Source: JANNMJ01 sp031425525 (GTDB taxonomy: Bacteria; Bacteroidota; Bacteroidia; Cytophagales; Hymenobacteraceae). From it: DNA of 64,000 nt. The stretch covers positions 1 through 64,000 of the forward strand of contig JANPJM010000072.1 of assembly GCA_031425525.1 (NCBI GenBank), written 5' to 3'. The notes beneath the pieces are model-generated. The model searched no databases. It saw only the letters and a program-made list of their open reading frames with translations, and had not been told where the DNA came from. Within the stretch, counting starts at the first letter, position 1; each line of letters starts with the position of its first letter. Below, one piece after another: positions 19,167 through 27,958 of this stretch. The translations under genes and the position numbers were made by a program.

Positions 19167-19369
19167 GGATGCGGGAGGTGAAAAAAGCAAAAAATTGGAT
19201 TCGTGGTTATCGGGATGTAACGGCGTTGGTTCTGGCAACTGCGGGCCGGCGGAACCAGCCTCAAGGGACGCATCAGCCAGCAGCTGCTGCCCGCTGCGTT
19301 GGGCCCGGCTTCGGCGGTAGCGGGGAGCGCCGCCGTTGCCAGCAGAAGAATCAGGGCGCGGCATGCGGC

Positions 19370-19912
19370 TTAGGCAGCGAGGGCTGCCGATGGCGCGTCG
19401 GCTACCACGAGTGGTGCGGCCACGGTTTCGAGCAGGGTACGGGCAATCGCCATATTGATGTCTTGGGCGTCGAAGGCCAAGTACAGCCAATACTGCCCGG
19501 CGGCCACCGGCCGCAGCAAGTGCATCAGCGGGCTGGACGAAAATACCAGCTCGGTCAGTGGCTCGTGCGGGCCGGCAACGGCGAGGGCCATTGTACCGGC
19601 GCGCTTGGCAATCCGCCCGAATTGCATAGCCATGCTTACTGGGGCAGTGACGGTTGATATCCCCCCGTGGGCCAGTACCAGGCCCGTAGCGCAACTGATA
19701 ACCCCAATAGCCTGTGCCCGCGGGGCGCTGGCGAGAAGCTGCTGCACCCATACTGCCGCTTGCTCGCGCTCCTCGGCCGAAACGAGGACAAGCGCCGGCA
19801 AGGCAGGCGCGAGCGGTTGCGGAACTGAGCCGGTTGGGAGGATGGTAGGACTGCTGGCGGCGCCAAAAAAGGCGCGTAGGCGGTCAATAGGGGATATTTG
19901 AAGCGCAAACAT
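19370..19912 (-). CDS. Roadblock/LC7-like protein with N-terminal extension
   Basis: 180 residues. The C-terminal 110 parallel the previous protein: AIGVISCATGLVLAHGGIST, then LMHLLRPVAAGQYWLYLAFD and DINMAIARTLLETVAAPLVV, matching NLAIARAVLREYAENL there. The N-terminal part (IDRLRAFFGAASS, then a Pro-rich linker) is unique. The 203-bp gap to the next gene has no clear gene. A TATCTTTG box lies 2 nt before the ATG and another, TACTTTTG, lies at 20010-20017. Confidence 0.65.
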   Translation of the reverse strand: MFALQISPIDRLRAFFGAASSPTILPTGSVPQPLAPALPALVLVSAEEREQAAVWVQQLLASAPRAQAIGVISCATGLVLAHGGISTVTAPVSMAMQFGRIAKRAGTMALAVAGPHEPLTELVFSSSPLMHLLRPVAAGQYWLYLAFDAQDINMAIARTLLETVAAPLVVADAPSAALAA

Positions 19913-20009
19913 AGCAAAGATAATGTAAAGGCGGGAAGCGCAGTCAACAATAGCCCGATAACGAAGACACGGAAGGTCACCGGGGTAATGTTGGTGGCTG
20001 GGAAGTAGT

Positions 20010-20017
20010 CAAAAGTA
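20010..20017 (-). promoter_or_regulatory. TACTTTTG -7 box upstream of the roadblock-like pair
   Basis: Perfect TAnnTTTG on the minus strand with a TTTT element 19 bp upstream, about 98 bp before the ATG at 19912. The AT-rich spacer 20020-20150 also holds four TTCAAC/GTTGAA words that could be operator half-sites. Nothing else is visible in 19913-20199. Confidence 0.5.
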
Positions 20018-20199
20018 GGGTTGTTGAACTGATATGAAAAGAAAATTCAACAAAAAAAGATGCTTTGTTGAAATTATTACATTAAAAGCCTGAAAAATTT
20101 AAATAATCCAGACCATCGTTTGTAATAAGACCTGTTTTCGTTGAATTTTAGGAGTACGGGTTCACGTGCGGTGCGCCGCACGTTTGATCAGACATACAG

Positions 20200-20241
20200 C
20201 GCCCCCGGCCCTCACCCCTTCAGCGTAGGTGGCCGGGGGCG
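20200..20241 (-). terminator. GC-rich hairpin after the MFS efflux gene
   Basis: 11-bp stem cgcccccggcc/ggccgggggcg with a 20-nt loop, 29 bp past the stop of the transporter gene. No T-run follows. Confidence 0.5.
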
Positions 20242-20269
20242 TTGCGTGCCCGCGCGGGGTGGTGGCGAT

Positions 20270-21844
20270 TTAATGCGCCGCCATATCCACCTTCTCGCCG
20301 GTTTTGGCGCGTTTCAGGCGAATGAAGAAGATGAGCGGGATGCAGATCAGGAAGAAGCCGCCCAGATACTGAAACGTTTGGGCGTAGGTGAGCAGCGAAG
20401 CCTGTTTGAGCAGTGCAAAATCGAGGGCTTTGTAGGCTTGCTGCTGGGCTTGCACGGCCGAAAACCCTTTTTGCATAAAATTGGCCGTGTAAAGGCGCAC
20501 GCGCTCGACGGTTTCGGGATCCCAGAGCGAGAGGTTGCTCGCGAGGTCGGCGCGGCGGGCGGCGTCGGTGCGTTCGATGAAGGTGCCGATCAGCGCGACG
20601 CCGAACGACCCGCCGAGCTGCCGCAGCATACTGGTGAGGCCCGAGGCCTGGGCGGCATCCTTGCCTTGCAAACCGGCGAGCGACATGGTGGTGATCGGCA
20701 GGAAAATAAGCCCCATGGCGAGGCCGCGCAGCATCAGCGGCCAGAAGAAATCGGCTTCGCCGGCGGTGGGCGAAATCTGGAAGCTGACCCAGAGCGTGAA
20801 GAGGAAAAACAGGAAAAACCCGACCGGAATCATCCGCGTCTGCTTGACGCCCGCTTGCAGCGCCTTGCCGATGAACGGCATCATCAGGCCCGAAACTACG
20901 GCGCCCGGCAGCAGCATAAAACCCGTCTGCTGCGCCGAGAACCCTAAAATACGTTGCGTGAAAATGGGGATGATGAACACCGACGCAAACAACCCAAACC
21001 CCAGCACGAACGACAAAAACGCCCCCCACGCCAGCGGATTACTCTTACCGAGGACTTTCAGATCGACGGCGGGGTTGGCCGTCGTGAGTTCGCGCCAGAT
21101 GAAGAGCGCGATGCCCACCACGGCCACGGCCGTGAAGAAGAGGATGTACGACGAATCGAACCAGTCTTCGCGCTCGCCCTGCTCCAGAATGAGTTGCAGC
21201 GAGCCGACACCGATGATGAGCAGCGCGATGCCGGTCCAGTCGATGTCGCCGAGGGCGCGCCGGACGCGCTTTTGCAGCCGCGCCGGGTCGTGGATGAACA
21301 GGAACGTGAAGAGCGTGGCCAGAATGCCGACAGGCACGTTGACGTAGAAAATCCACGGCCAATCAAAATGATCGACGATGTAGCCGCCGAGCGTCGGGCC
21401 GATGGTGGGCCCGATGATGACGCCCATCCCGAACAGCGCCTGCCCCAGCGGGAGCTGTTTCGGCGGGAACGTATCGATCAGAATGGCCTGCGAGGTAGCC
21501 ATCAGCGCGCCGCCGCCCAACCCCTGGATGAAGCGAAACGCGACCAACTCCCAAATGCCGTCGCTTTGCCCGCACATAATGGACGCTACCGTGAACAGCA
21601 CCACCGAAAAGGCGAAATAGTTACGCCGCCCAAACTGCTCGGAGAAAAACCCCGACATCGGCACCACGATCACGTTGGCGATGGCGTACGACGCAATCAC
21701 CCAGCTCACTTCGGCCAGCGTGGCCGAGAGGTTGCCCATCATCTGCGTCAGCGCGACGTTGACGATGCTCGTGTCGATCAATTCCAGCATCGTACACAGC
21801 ACCACTGTCACGACGACAATCCATTTGCGGAAACCGGTTTCCAT
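20270..21844 (-). CDS. MFS drug efflux transporter, DHA2/EmrB type
   Basis: 524 residues with about 14 hydrophobic segments. Motif A-like GFFSEQFGRRNYF follows TM2, and motif C-like GMGVIIGPTIGPTLGGYIVD lies in TM5, both typical of drug:H+ antiporters of the EmrB/QacA group. N-terminal LIDTSIVNVALTQMMGNLSA is the DHA2 signature. With the HlyD-family gene upstream (139 bp) and the TolC-family gene beyond, it forms a tripartite exporter for hydrophobic compounds across both membranes. Confidence 0.93.
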   Translation of the reverse strand: METGFRKWIVVVTVVLCTMLELIDTSIVNVALTQMMGNLSATLAEVSWVIASYAIANVIVVPMSGFFSEQFGRRNYFAFSVVLFTVASIMCGQSDGIWELVAFRFIQGLGGGALMATSQAILIDTFPPKQLPLGQALFGMGVIIGPTIGPTLGGYIVDHFDWPWIFYVNVPVGILATLFTFLFIHDPARLQKRVRRALGDIDWTGIALLIIGVGSLQLILEQGEREDWFDSSYILFFTAVAVVGIALFIWRELTTANPAVDLKVLGKSNPLAWGAFLSFVLGFGLFASVFIIPIFTQRILGFSAQQTGFMLLPGAVVSGLMMPFIGKALQAGVKQTRMIPVGFFLFFLFTLWVSFQISPTAGEADFFWPLMLRGLAMGLIFLPITTMSLAGLQGKDAAQASGLTSMLRQLGGSFGVALIGTFIERTDAARRADLASNLSLWDPETVERVRLYTANFMQKGFSAVQAQQQAYKALDFALLKQASLLTYAQTFQYLGGFFLICIPLIFFIRLKRAKTGEKVDMAAH

Positions 21845-21865
21845 TGGGGGCTACTAAAATAGGTT

Positions 21866-21972
21866 TGTCATTGCGAGGAGGCTTTGCGACGAAGCAATCT
21901 CACGAATGCACTGTGCGCCAAGCACTGCGCGAGATTGCTACGTCGTCGCAGAGCCTCCTCCTCGCAATGACA
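21866..21972. repeat. tgtcattgcgag palindromic repeat, copy 2
   Basis: tgtcattgcgaggaggct...gcctcctcctcgcaatgaca, with inner gaagcaatctc/gagattgct arms. It lies between the HlyD and MFS genes, inside the likely operon, where it could differentially stabilise the two message parts (inference). Confidence 0.85.
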
Positions 21973-21983
21973 AAAAGAGAGAA

Positions 21984-23108
21984 TTACTTCGTCTGCACCA
22001 CCGCTTTCACGCTCATCCCGGCGCGTAGCGGGTGCTGCGCGTCCTGCGCGGTGAGGGCGATGCGGACGGGGATACGCTGCACCACTTTCACGAAGTTGCC
22101 GGAGGCGTTGTCGGGCGGGAGGAGGGCGAAACGCGCGCCGGTAGCAGCCGAAATGCTCTCGACTTTTCCGCTGAACTCGACGTTGGGATAGGCATCGACC
22201 TCCACCGCCACGGGCTGGCCGACGTGCACGTCGGTCATTTGGGTTTCCTTGAAATTGGCCGTCACCCACACCCGGCCCGTGCCCACCACGGCAAACAGGT
22301 TTTGGCCGGGCTGCACAAACTGGCCGGGCTCGATGTTTTTCTTGCTGATGTAACCGGCGCCCGGCGCCGTGATGGCCGTGTAGGACAGTTGCAGGAGGGC
22401 GTTATCGAGGTCGGCCTGGCGCTGCTTTACCACGGCTTCGGCCACGGCCACCTGCTGCTGAGCACTGGTTACGGAGGCGCGGGCACTCGTCACCTGGTTT
22501 TCGGCGGTGGTACGCTGGGCGTTCGTCGAGCGCAGGTTGGCTTGGGCGGCATCGTACTCGGCGCGCGTTATGACTTCCTGTTTCAGCAGATAATCGTTGC
22601 GTTGGAGGTCGCGCTGGAGTTTATCGCGCAGGGCGGCGCTCACGCCCACGGTGCTTTGCGCCGTGCTGACGTTGGCCTGGCTGGTGCCCACGGCGGCGCG
22701 AGCGGCGGCCACCCCAGCTTGCGCGGCCACCAGGGCCGTACGCGCCACCTGCACCCTGATTTGCAGGTCGCGCGGGTCGAGGCGCACGAGGGTATCGCCG
22801 GTTTTGACGAGCTGGTTTTCGGCCGCCAGCACGGCCGCTACCTGGCCGCTGATGCGCGGCAGCACGGGGAACACATCGCCCTCGATTTGGGCATTGTCCG
22901 TCGTTTCGTGGTGCTGCGCGAACGACCACGCCCGCCAGCCGAAAAACCCGCCCACGAGCAGGATGACGGCCAGAATGAGCAGCGGCACGGGCGAGCGTTT
23001 CTTAGGCGCATCGGGAGTTTCCGGCGCGAAATCGGCCGAAACCGGCGAGCTTTGAGGGGTATTCACGGAAGTAGGGGTAGTGATGGGAGCGGGAGCAGCG
23101 AGGGCCAT
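21984..23108 (-). CDS. HlyD/EmrA-type membrane fusion protein
   Basis: 374 residues. A Pro-rich cytoplasmic tail is followed by one membrane helix (LLILAVILLVGGFFGWRAW, about residues 42-60), then a barrel-sandwich domain (GDVFPVLPRISGQVAAVLAA; TAPGAGYISKKNIEPGQFVQ). A long alpha-helical hairpin is rich in Ala/Gln (about 110-240). The C-terminal beta-barrel contains GTGRVWVTANFKETQ, the EmrA-type lipoyl/barrel motif. It connects the MFS pump to the TolC-family channel. Confidence 0.92.
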   Translation of the reverse strand: MALAAPAPITTPTSVNTPQSSPVSADFAPETPDAPKKRSPVPLLILAVILLVGGFFGWRAWSFAQHHETTDNAQIEGDVFPVLPRISGQVAAVLAAENQLVKTGDTLVRLDPRDLQIRVQVARTALVAAQAGVAAARAAVGTSQANVSTAQSTVGVSAALRDKLQRDLQRNDYLLKQEVITRAEYDAAQANLRSTNAQRTTAENQVTSARASVTSAQQQVAVAEAVVKQRQADLDNALLQLSYTAITAPGAGYISKKNIEPGQFVQPGQNLFAVVGTGRVWVTANFKETQMTDVHVGQPVAVEVDAYPNVEFSGKVESISAATGARFALLPPDNASGNFVKVVQRIPVRIALTAQDAQHPLRAGMSVKAVVQTK

Positions 23109-23144
23109 TAGGGTTGTTTCTCGTTTCAGGTTTCTCGTTCGTTT

Positions 23145-23546
23145 TCAGGCGTTCTTGCCGATCGGTTCGGCGGGCAGCGTGAGGAGCAGCGTCGGGCAGG
23201 GTGCCGTGCGCAGAACTGCTTCAGCGGTGGAGCCCATCAGGAATCGCGACAGCCCCCCCGCGCCGTGCGCGCCCAGCACGATGAGCGACGCGCCCAGGTC
23301 AGCCGCTTGCTCGACGATGGCGCGCGCCGGGCAGCCCACCACATTGAGCGTACGAACCACCAAGCCCGCCAGGTTGGGCAAGCGGCGCAGCGCCTCGAAC
23401 GCAATAGCATCGGCAGAAATCGGCAGTATAGTCGGCGAGACGTGGAGGAGGGTCAGGGCGGTGTGGGGCTCGGCGTGCGCCAAGGCGGCGGCGGCGCGCA
23501 CGAGCGCTTCGGTGGGCGCGGAAAAATCGATTGGACAGAGAATCAT
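23145..23546 (-). CDS. Universal stress protein (UspA family)
   Basis: 133 residues from the ATG at 23546; the upstream extension is repeat DNA. It opens ILCPIDFSAPTEALVRAAAA and carries the nucleotide-binding motif LGAHGAGGLSRFLMGSTAEA, then TAPCPTLLL. The G-2x-G-9x-G(S/T) pattern suggests an ATP-binding Usp. It sits 36 bp before the HlyD gene, so it may be transcribed within the efflux operon. Confidence 0.9.
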   Translation of the reverse strand: MILCPIDFSAPTEALVRAAAALAHAEPHTALTLLHVSPTILPISADAIAFEALRRLPNLAGLVVRTLNVVGCPARAIVEQAADLGASLIVLGAHGAGGLSRFLMGSTAEAVLRTAPCPTLLLTLPAEPIGKNA

Positions 23547-23600
23547 GGAAAGTTTTGAGTTTTCAGTTTTCAGTTTCGAGTGAGAGGAGCGCAAGTAGTT

Positions 23601-23753
23601 CGCGCGGGGCTCTGCCCCGTGTGTGGTATCTGCGGGCCTCTGGCCCGCCGGTAGCCCGCCGCACGTAGCTCGCGAGTTTTGAGCAAACAAGCCGCGCGGC
23701 GGGCCGGGGCTGGAGCCCCGGAAATAGCCCGCACGGGGCGGAGCCCCGCGCGA
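23601..23753. repeat. gcgcggggctctgccccgtgtg compound palindrome, copy A
   Basis: About 150 bp with outer arms cgcgcggggctctgccccgt / acggggcggagccccgcgcg and inner hairpins (gcgggcctctggcccg; gggccggggctggagccccgg). A second copy is at 30643-30794 and a looser relative at 38284-38433. It separates the Usp and TolC genes. The adjoining 23549-23580 holds aaactcgaa-type words. Confidence 0.9.
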
Positions 23754-23784
23754 AACCGGTACGGGTGAAGCTCCCAGTCGAAAC

Positions 23785-25125
23785 TCACAACTCCAAACTC
23801 TCTCCCGTGGCGCGTTTTAGCTGATATTGGCCCAGCAGATAGCCGTAGGTGGCCTGCAACTGCGCCAGCCGCGCTTGCGCCAACGCGGTTTCGGCGTCGA
23901 GAACATCGATGTTGGCGCCTACCTGCGCCCGTTGCCGGGTTTGGGCGCGGGTCAGCGCATCCTGCGCGAGCGTGATCTGGAGCTGGGCATTGTCGTAGTG
24001 CGCCGCTTGGTTTTGGAGCTGCGCGAGGGCGGCGCGGATATCGGCGCGAATCTGGTCCTGGGCATCGGCCAGGCGGGCGGCGGCGGCGCGCTGACCGGCG
24101 GCGGCTTCCACGCGCTGGTTGCGGTTTTTGTGACCGTCGAAAATCGGCACCGAAAGCTGCACCACCCCCGTGAAATTGGGCCGAAACTGGTCGATATTCG
24201 GCTGGTAGCCGTTTTTGCCGCCTACTTGCGCGCCCACGCCCAACAGCGGTTTGTTGCTGACGGTAGTCAGGCTGTACTGCGCATCCGCGACGCTCTGCTG
24301 GTCGCGGGCGAGCTGCATTTCGGGCCGTTGCTCGAAGGCGCGGGCCGTGAGGGCGGCTTCGTCGGCGGGTTGGGGGGCGTAGGTCAGGCGGCCGCGCACG
24401 GGCGGCGCGGCGCCTTCGGGCCGGTGCAGGAGGCGCGCGAGCTGGATTTCCTGCTGCCGAAGCTGGTTCTGCAAATCGAGGCGCTGGCTTTCGGCTTGCG
24501 CTACCCGCACGCGGGTCTGGCTGACATCGAAACGGGTGGCGACGCCCCCCTGCACGCGGTTTTCGACTTCGCGCTGGTGGGCTTGCAGGTCGCCGATTTG
24601 GCGGTCGGCGACGCGGATGCTCTCGCGCAGGGCCAAAATGGCGTAGTAGCTCTGGGTGGCGGCGTAGGCTAAGTCGCGCCGCGCGACGGCAATGCTGCTC
24701 TGCGCCACCGCACGCTGGCTTTCGGCGAGGCCGATGCGCGCTCGGTTGGCGCCGAAATCATAGAGTGCGTACTGCGCCGTCACGTGGACATCGTAGTTGT
24801 TGTTCGGCACGAATTGCAGTTCTTCCGTGCGACCGGGCGCCACCGGAAACGCCACCTTCGCCACCGGGTCGAGGCGGGTGTAGGTGGCCGTGCCCGTGAC
24901 CTGGGGCAGCAAACCCGTACGGTTTTGCGCCACGCGGGCCTCAGTTTGGTTGAAAACCTCCTGCAATTGCGTCAGGCTGGGGTTGGCATCCAGCACCGCC
25001 CGCAGCGTGCCGTCGAGGGCGAGCGAATCGGGGAGGCTCGTGGGGGCGGTGGGCTGCTGGGCGCGCGCCGGGGCGGCGAGCGCCAGTAACGCGCCGAGCG
25101 CCAGAAGATGAAAGGAGAAACGCAT
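23785..25125 (-). CDS. TolC-family outer membrane efflux protein
   Basis: 446 residues. Signal peptide MRFSFHLLALGALLALAAPA...RAQ. Two repeated long helical stretches belong to the OEP fold (LDGTLRAVLDANPSLTQLQ; GVATRFDVSQTRVRVAQAES; NIDVLDAETALAQARLAQLQ), with strands such as LGVGAQVGGKNGY. It forms the outer membrane duct of the tripartite pump and is the first gene of the efflux locus; the repeat at 23601-23753 lies between it and the rest. Confidence 0.93.
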   Translation of the reverse strand: MRFSFHLLALGALLALAAPARAQQPTAPTSLPDSLALDGTLRAVLDANPSLTQLQEVFNQTEARVAQNRTGLLPQVTGTATYTRLDPVAKVAFPVAPGRTEELQFVPNNNYDVHVTAQYALYDFGANRARIGLAESQRAVAQSSIAVARRDLAYAATQSYYAILALRESIRVADRQIGDLQAHQREVENRVQGGVATRFDVSQTRVRVAQAESQRLDLQNQLRQQEIQLARLLHRPEGAAPPVRGRLTYAPQPADEAALTARAFEQRPEMQLARDQQSVADAQYSLTTVSNKPLLGVGAQVGGKNGYQPNIDQFRPNFTGVVQLSVPIFDGHKNRNQRVEAAAGQRAAAARLADAQDQIRADIRAALAQLQNQAAHYDNAQLQITLAQDALTRAQTRQRAQVGANIDVLDAETALAQARLAQLQATYGYLLGQYQLKRATGESLEL

Positions 25126-25322
25126 CAGGGAAATTGTTCAGGGACTAGCTGCGCTTTCCAAGGAGGGTGCCAGAGGAATAAAAGATGTGATTGGAGCGCG
25201 CTGGGCGGGTTATAAAGGTAAGCTGACAAAAAAATTCGGCGAAGTTTTTCTGTTATTTCAGGAATTGCTACTGAAATTTGCTGCGATTAAAGGAAATACC
25301 GCTACTATCCTGCGTCTTCCTA

Positions 25323-25405
25323 CGTCTGCGACACCGTCTCGCGGCTGCCGGGTTGCCGTTCGTCTCGGCGCGATTTGCGGCGGCACCGGGACGGTGCCGC
25401 AGACG
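25323..25405. repeat. Inverted repeat upstream of the sigma-54 activator gene
   Basis: cgtctgcgacaccgtctcg (25323) pairs with the near-complement cgggacggtgccgcagacg (ending 25405). The same ggcaccgggacggtgc core appears in the palindrome at 29140-29223. The rest of 25126-25469 is an AT-richer spacer; a TACCTTTA box for the TolC gene lies on its minus strand near 25210. Confidence 0.6.
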
Positions 25406-25469
25406 CCCGTCTGATGTCGGCACCACCATCACCGAAATCAAAAAAAATTGCCGAAAATCATCGATCTCT

Positions 25470-27629
25470 ATGACCCCCGCCGAAACCGCCACCCTCCTCT
25501 ACCTTCAGGAAGCCATTGCCACGGTGCGCGATAAGGCGTCATTGTTTGAACTGATTACCGATAAGCTGCGCCTCATTCTGCCGTTCGATGCGATGGTCAT
25601 CACCACCCTAGAAGGGCCGGAGCAGCAGTTCAAGCGGGTGTATCTGAAGCATTTCATCGAGCCCCGGCCGGGGGCGATGCTACCGCCCACGTACGCCCAA
25701 ACGGCGCAACCCGTGGCCGGCTCGCCGCTCGAACGGATGGTGGCCGACCCGCGCCTCACGGTCATTCCCATTGCCGAGTTGGCGGCGGCGTACCCCAACT
25801 TTCCGCCCCTGCGGCCCCTGCAAGACATTGGCGCCGCCTGGATGGTGGCCGTGCCGTTGCTTGCGGCGGGTACTCTGGTGGGGGTGCTGTCGCTGTCGAG
25901 CCGCGCGGCGCCCGCCCTTACGCCCGCCGACGAAGCCCTGCTCGCGCGCATCGGGCAGCAGGTGGCGCTGGCCGTGCAAAACCTGCGCGCCCTGGAAGAC
26001 GCCGAAGCCCGCGCCGCCGATATCACCCTGCAACTCGCCATCAACAACGCGCTGCTCGAAATCAAAGACCGCGACCGGCTGCTCGTGCAACTCGCCACCG
26101 AAATCGACCGCGTGATTCCGCATCTGTTCTTCGGCATCCGGATGCAGCAGCCGACCGGCGAAGTGGAGGCGTTTTCGTCGCTGCGGAAAATCGAACCGGG
26201 GGCGGCGGACGGACCGGTTTTTCGGGTCGCCGACGCCTATACCAGTCAAGACCCCGACGCCGCCTTCAAACTGCTGATGCAGCGCGAGGCGGCGGCGCTG
26301 TATCAGCAAGCCGCCATTTACGGCGGCGGCGATTTCGTGGCGCTCGCCGCGCGCTACCGCATGATGGCGTACATCCACACCGAGTACGACATCAACGCCG
26401 TGCTGTACGTGCCCCTCACGCTGCGGCTGCCCGGCAACACCGTGCTGATGCTCGCCGACCGACGGCCCGAGGCCTTCACGCCCGCCAATCTGGCGACCAT
26501 CGAGCGGCTGGCGCCCCAGATTTCGCTCGCCCTCGATAATCTCTTCGCTTTTGAGCAAATCGAGGCGTTGCGCGCCCAGCTCGAAGAAGAAAAAACCTAT
26601 TTGCTCGATGAAATCCGTACCACGTCGGGCTTCGATGAAATCATCGGGACGGCGCCGGTACTGCGCCAAATCCTGCGGCGCGTCGAGCAGGTGGCCACCC
26701 TCGATACCACGGTGCTGATTCAGGGCGAAACCGGCACCGGTAAAGAGCTGATTGCCCGCGCCTTGCACCACCGCAGCCCGCGCGCACGGCGGCCGCTCAT
26801 CAAAGTAAACTGCGCGGCGCTACCGGCCCAATTAATTGAAAGTGAGTTGTTTGGACACGAGAAAGGCGCGTTCACGGGGGCGCACGAGCGGCGCATCGGC
26901 AAGTTCGAGTTGGCCGATGGCGGCACTATTTTTCTCGATGAAATCGGTGAGTTGCCCCTCGATTTGCAGGCCAAGCTGCTGCGCGTGTTGCAGGAAAAAG
27001 AGATCTAGCGCGTGGGCGGGCGGCGCGAAATCAAGGTCGATGTGCGCGTGCTTGCCGCCACCAACCGCGTGCTGGAAGCGGAGGTGGCCGCCGGACGTTT
27101 CCGCGAAGACCTGTATTACCGCCTCACGGCGTTTCCGCTGGTGCTGCCGCCGCTGCGCGAGCGCCCGGAAGATGTGCCGTTGCTGGTCACGCACTTACAG
27201 GAAAAACTGGCCCGCCGCATGGGCAAGCCCCGGCGCGGCATCCGGCCCCACGATTTGGCCGCGCTGCAAGCCTGGCGCTGGCCCGGCAACATCCGCGAAC
27301 TGGAACACGCCGTGGAGCAAGCCGTGATTTTGAGCGAGGGGCCGAACCTCGACTTTTCGGCGTTCCGGCGGCGGGCGCCCGCGCCGGTGGCCTCGGCGGC
27401 GGTACCAGCAGCGAAAGCCGAAGTGGTGTCGGGCGTACCCGGTGCCGCAGAAACTCCGCCGCCCTCCCTGCGCGACCACGAGCGCGCCGCCATCGTGGCG
27501 GCGCTGCACCGTACCGGCGGGCGCGTGAGCGGGCCGAAAGGCGCCGCCGTGCTGCTCGACATCAACCCCAAAACCCTCGAAGCGCGGATGCGGAAGTTGG
27601 GGATCAGGCGCACGGTGGGGATTGGCTGA
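25470..27629 (+). pseudogene. Sigma-54-dependent activator with GAF domains, interrupted by one in-frame stop
   Basis: Two GAF-like domains (about residues 20-180 and 185-360) precede an AAA+ sigma-54 interaction domain: Walker A GETGTGKE, GAFTGA loop, Walker B GGTIFLDEIGE. A TAG at 27006-27008 replaces the Glu codon expected in the LLRVLQEKE(x)xRVGGRREI motif. The frame then continues unchanged through the arginine-finger region, WRWPGNIRELEHAV, and a C-terminal Fis-like HTH (AAVLLDINPKTLEARMRKLG). The total would be 719 codons. A single GAG-to-TAG change explains it. The short product would end at 512 residues without the sensor II and DNA-binding parts, so it is probably inactive. Confidence 0.85.
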
Positions 27630-27690
27630 AATGGCACTTTGACGATAACAAGGCCCGTGGCGTGCTGGAAACGGCCTGCGGCACGCTCGC

Positions 27691-27946
27691 CCACGCGCCG
27701 ACGGTTGTTTACTACGGCGCGGCGTTGTTTTTCCACGGCATGGCCAGATTTCCCCACCACGTGGTGGTGTTTCCCCACTCCACGGTGGCATTTCCCCACA
27801 GCAAGAGGTTGCTCTACCACGATCCGGAGCCGTTTTACCACACCACGGAGCCATTTTACCACACCACGGAGCCGCTTTTCCACGACACCGATTTGCATTT
27901 CTACGGTACGCGCTGCGCTTCGCACGAGTCCGAGCCGCCTTCCCAC
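27691..27946. repeat. Array of about 13 degenerate 21-bp units
   Basis: An anchor cCAC/cTAC recurs at exactly 21-bp steps: 27691, 27712, 27733, 27754, 27775, 27796, 27817, 27838, 27859, 27880, 27901, (27922 weak), 27943. Central units read ttttaccacaccacggagcc. Because 21 is a multiple of 3, frames stay open as heptads: on the minus strand V-V/G-K/E-x-x-x-x (VVKWLRG, VVKRLRI, VGKCHRG), and on the plus strand FPHSTVA / FYHTTEP. It lies between the convergent ends of the activator and FAD genes. I cannot decide whether it is coding. Confidence 0.8.
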
Positions 27947-27958
27947 ACGGCCGGTTCC

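Noticed and set aside
27006..27008. TAG read as selenocysteine or pyrrolysine-type recoding
   Set aside because: Selenocysteine uses TGA, no recoding element is visible, and the position is normally Glu; a simple nonsense change is more likely.
27116..27946. Minus-strand frame of 276 codons covering the 21-bp array
   Set aside because: Most of it is antisense to the conserved sigma-54 activator; only the array part could have coding value.
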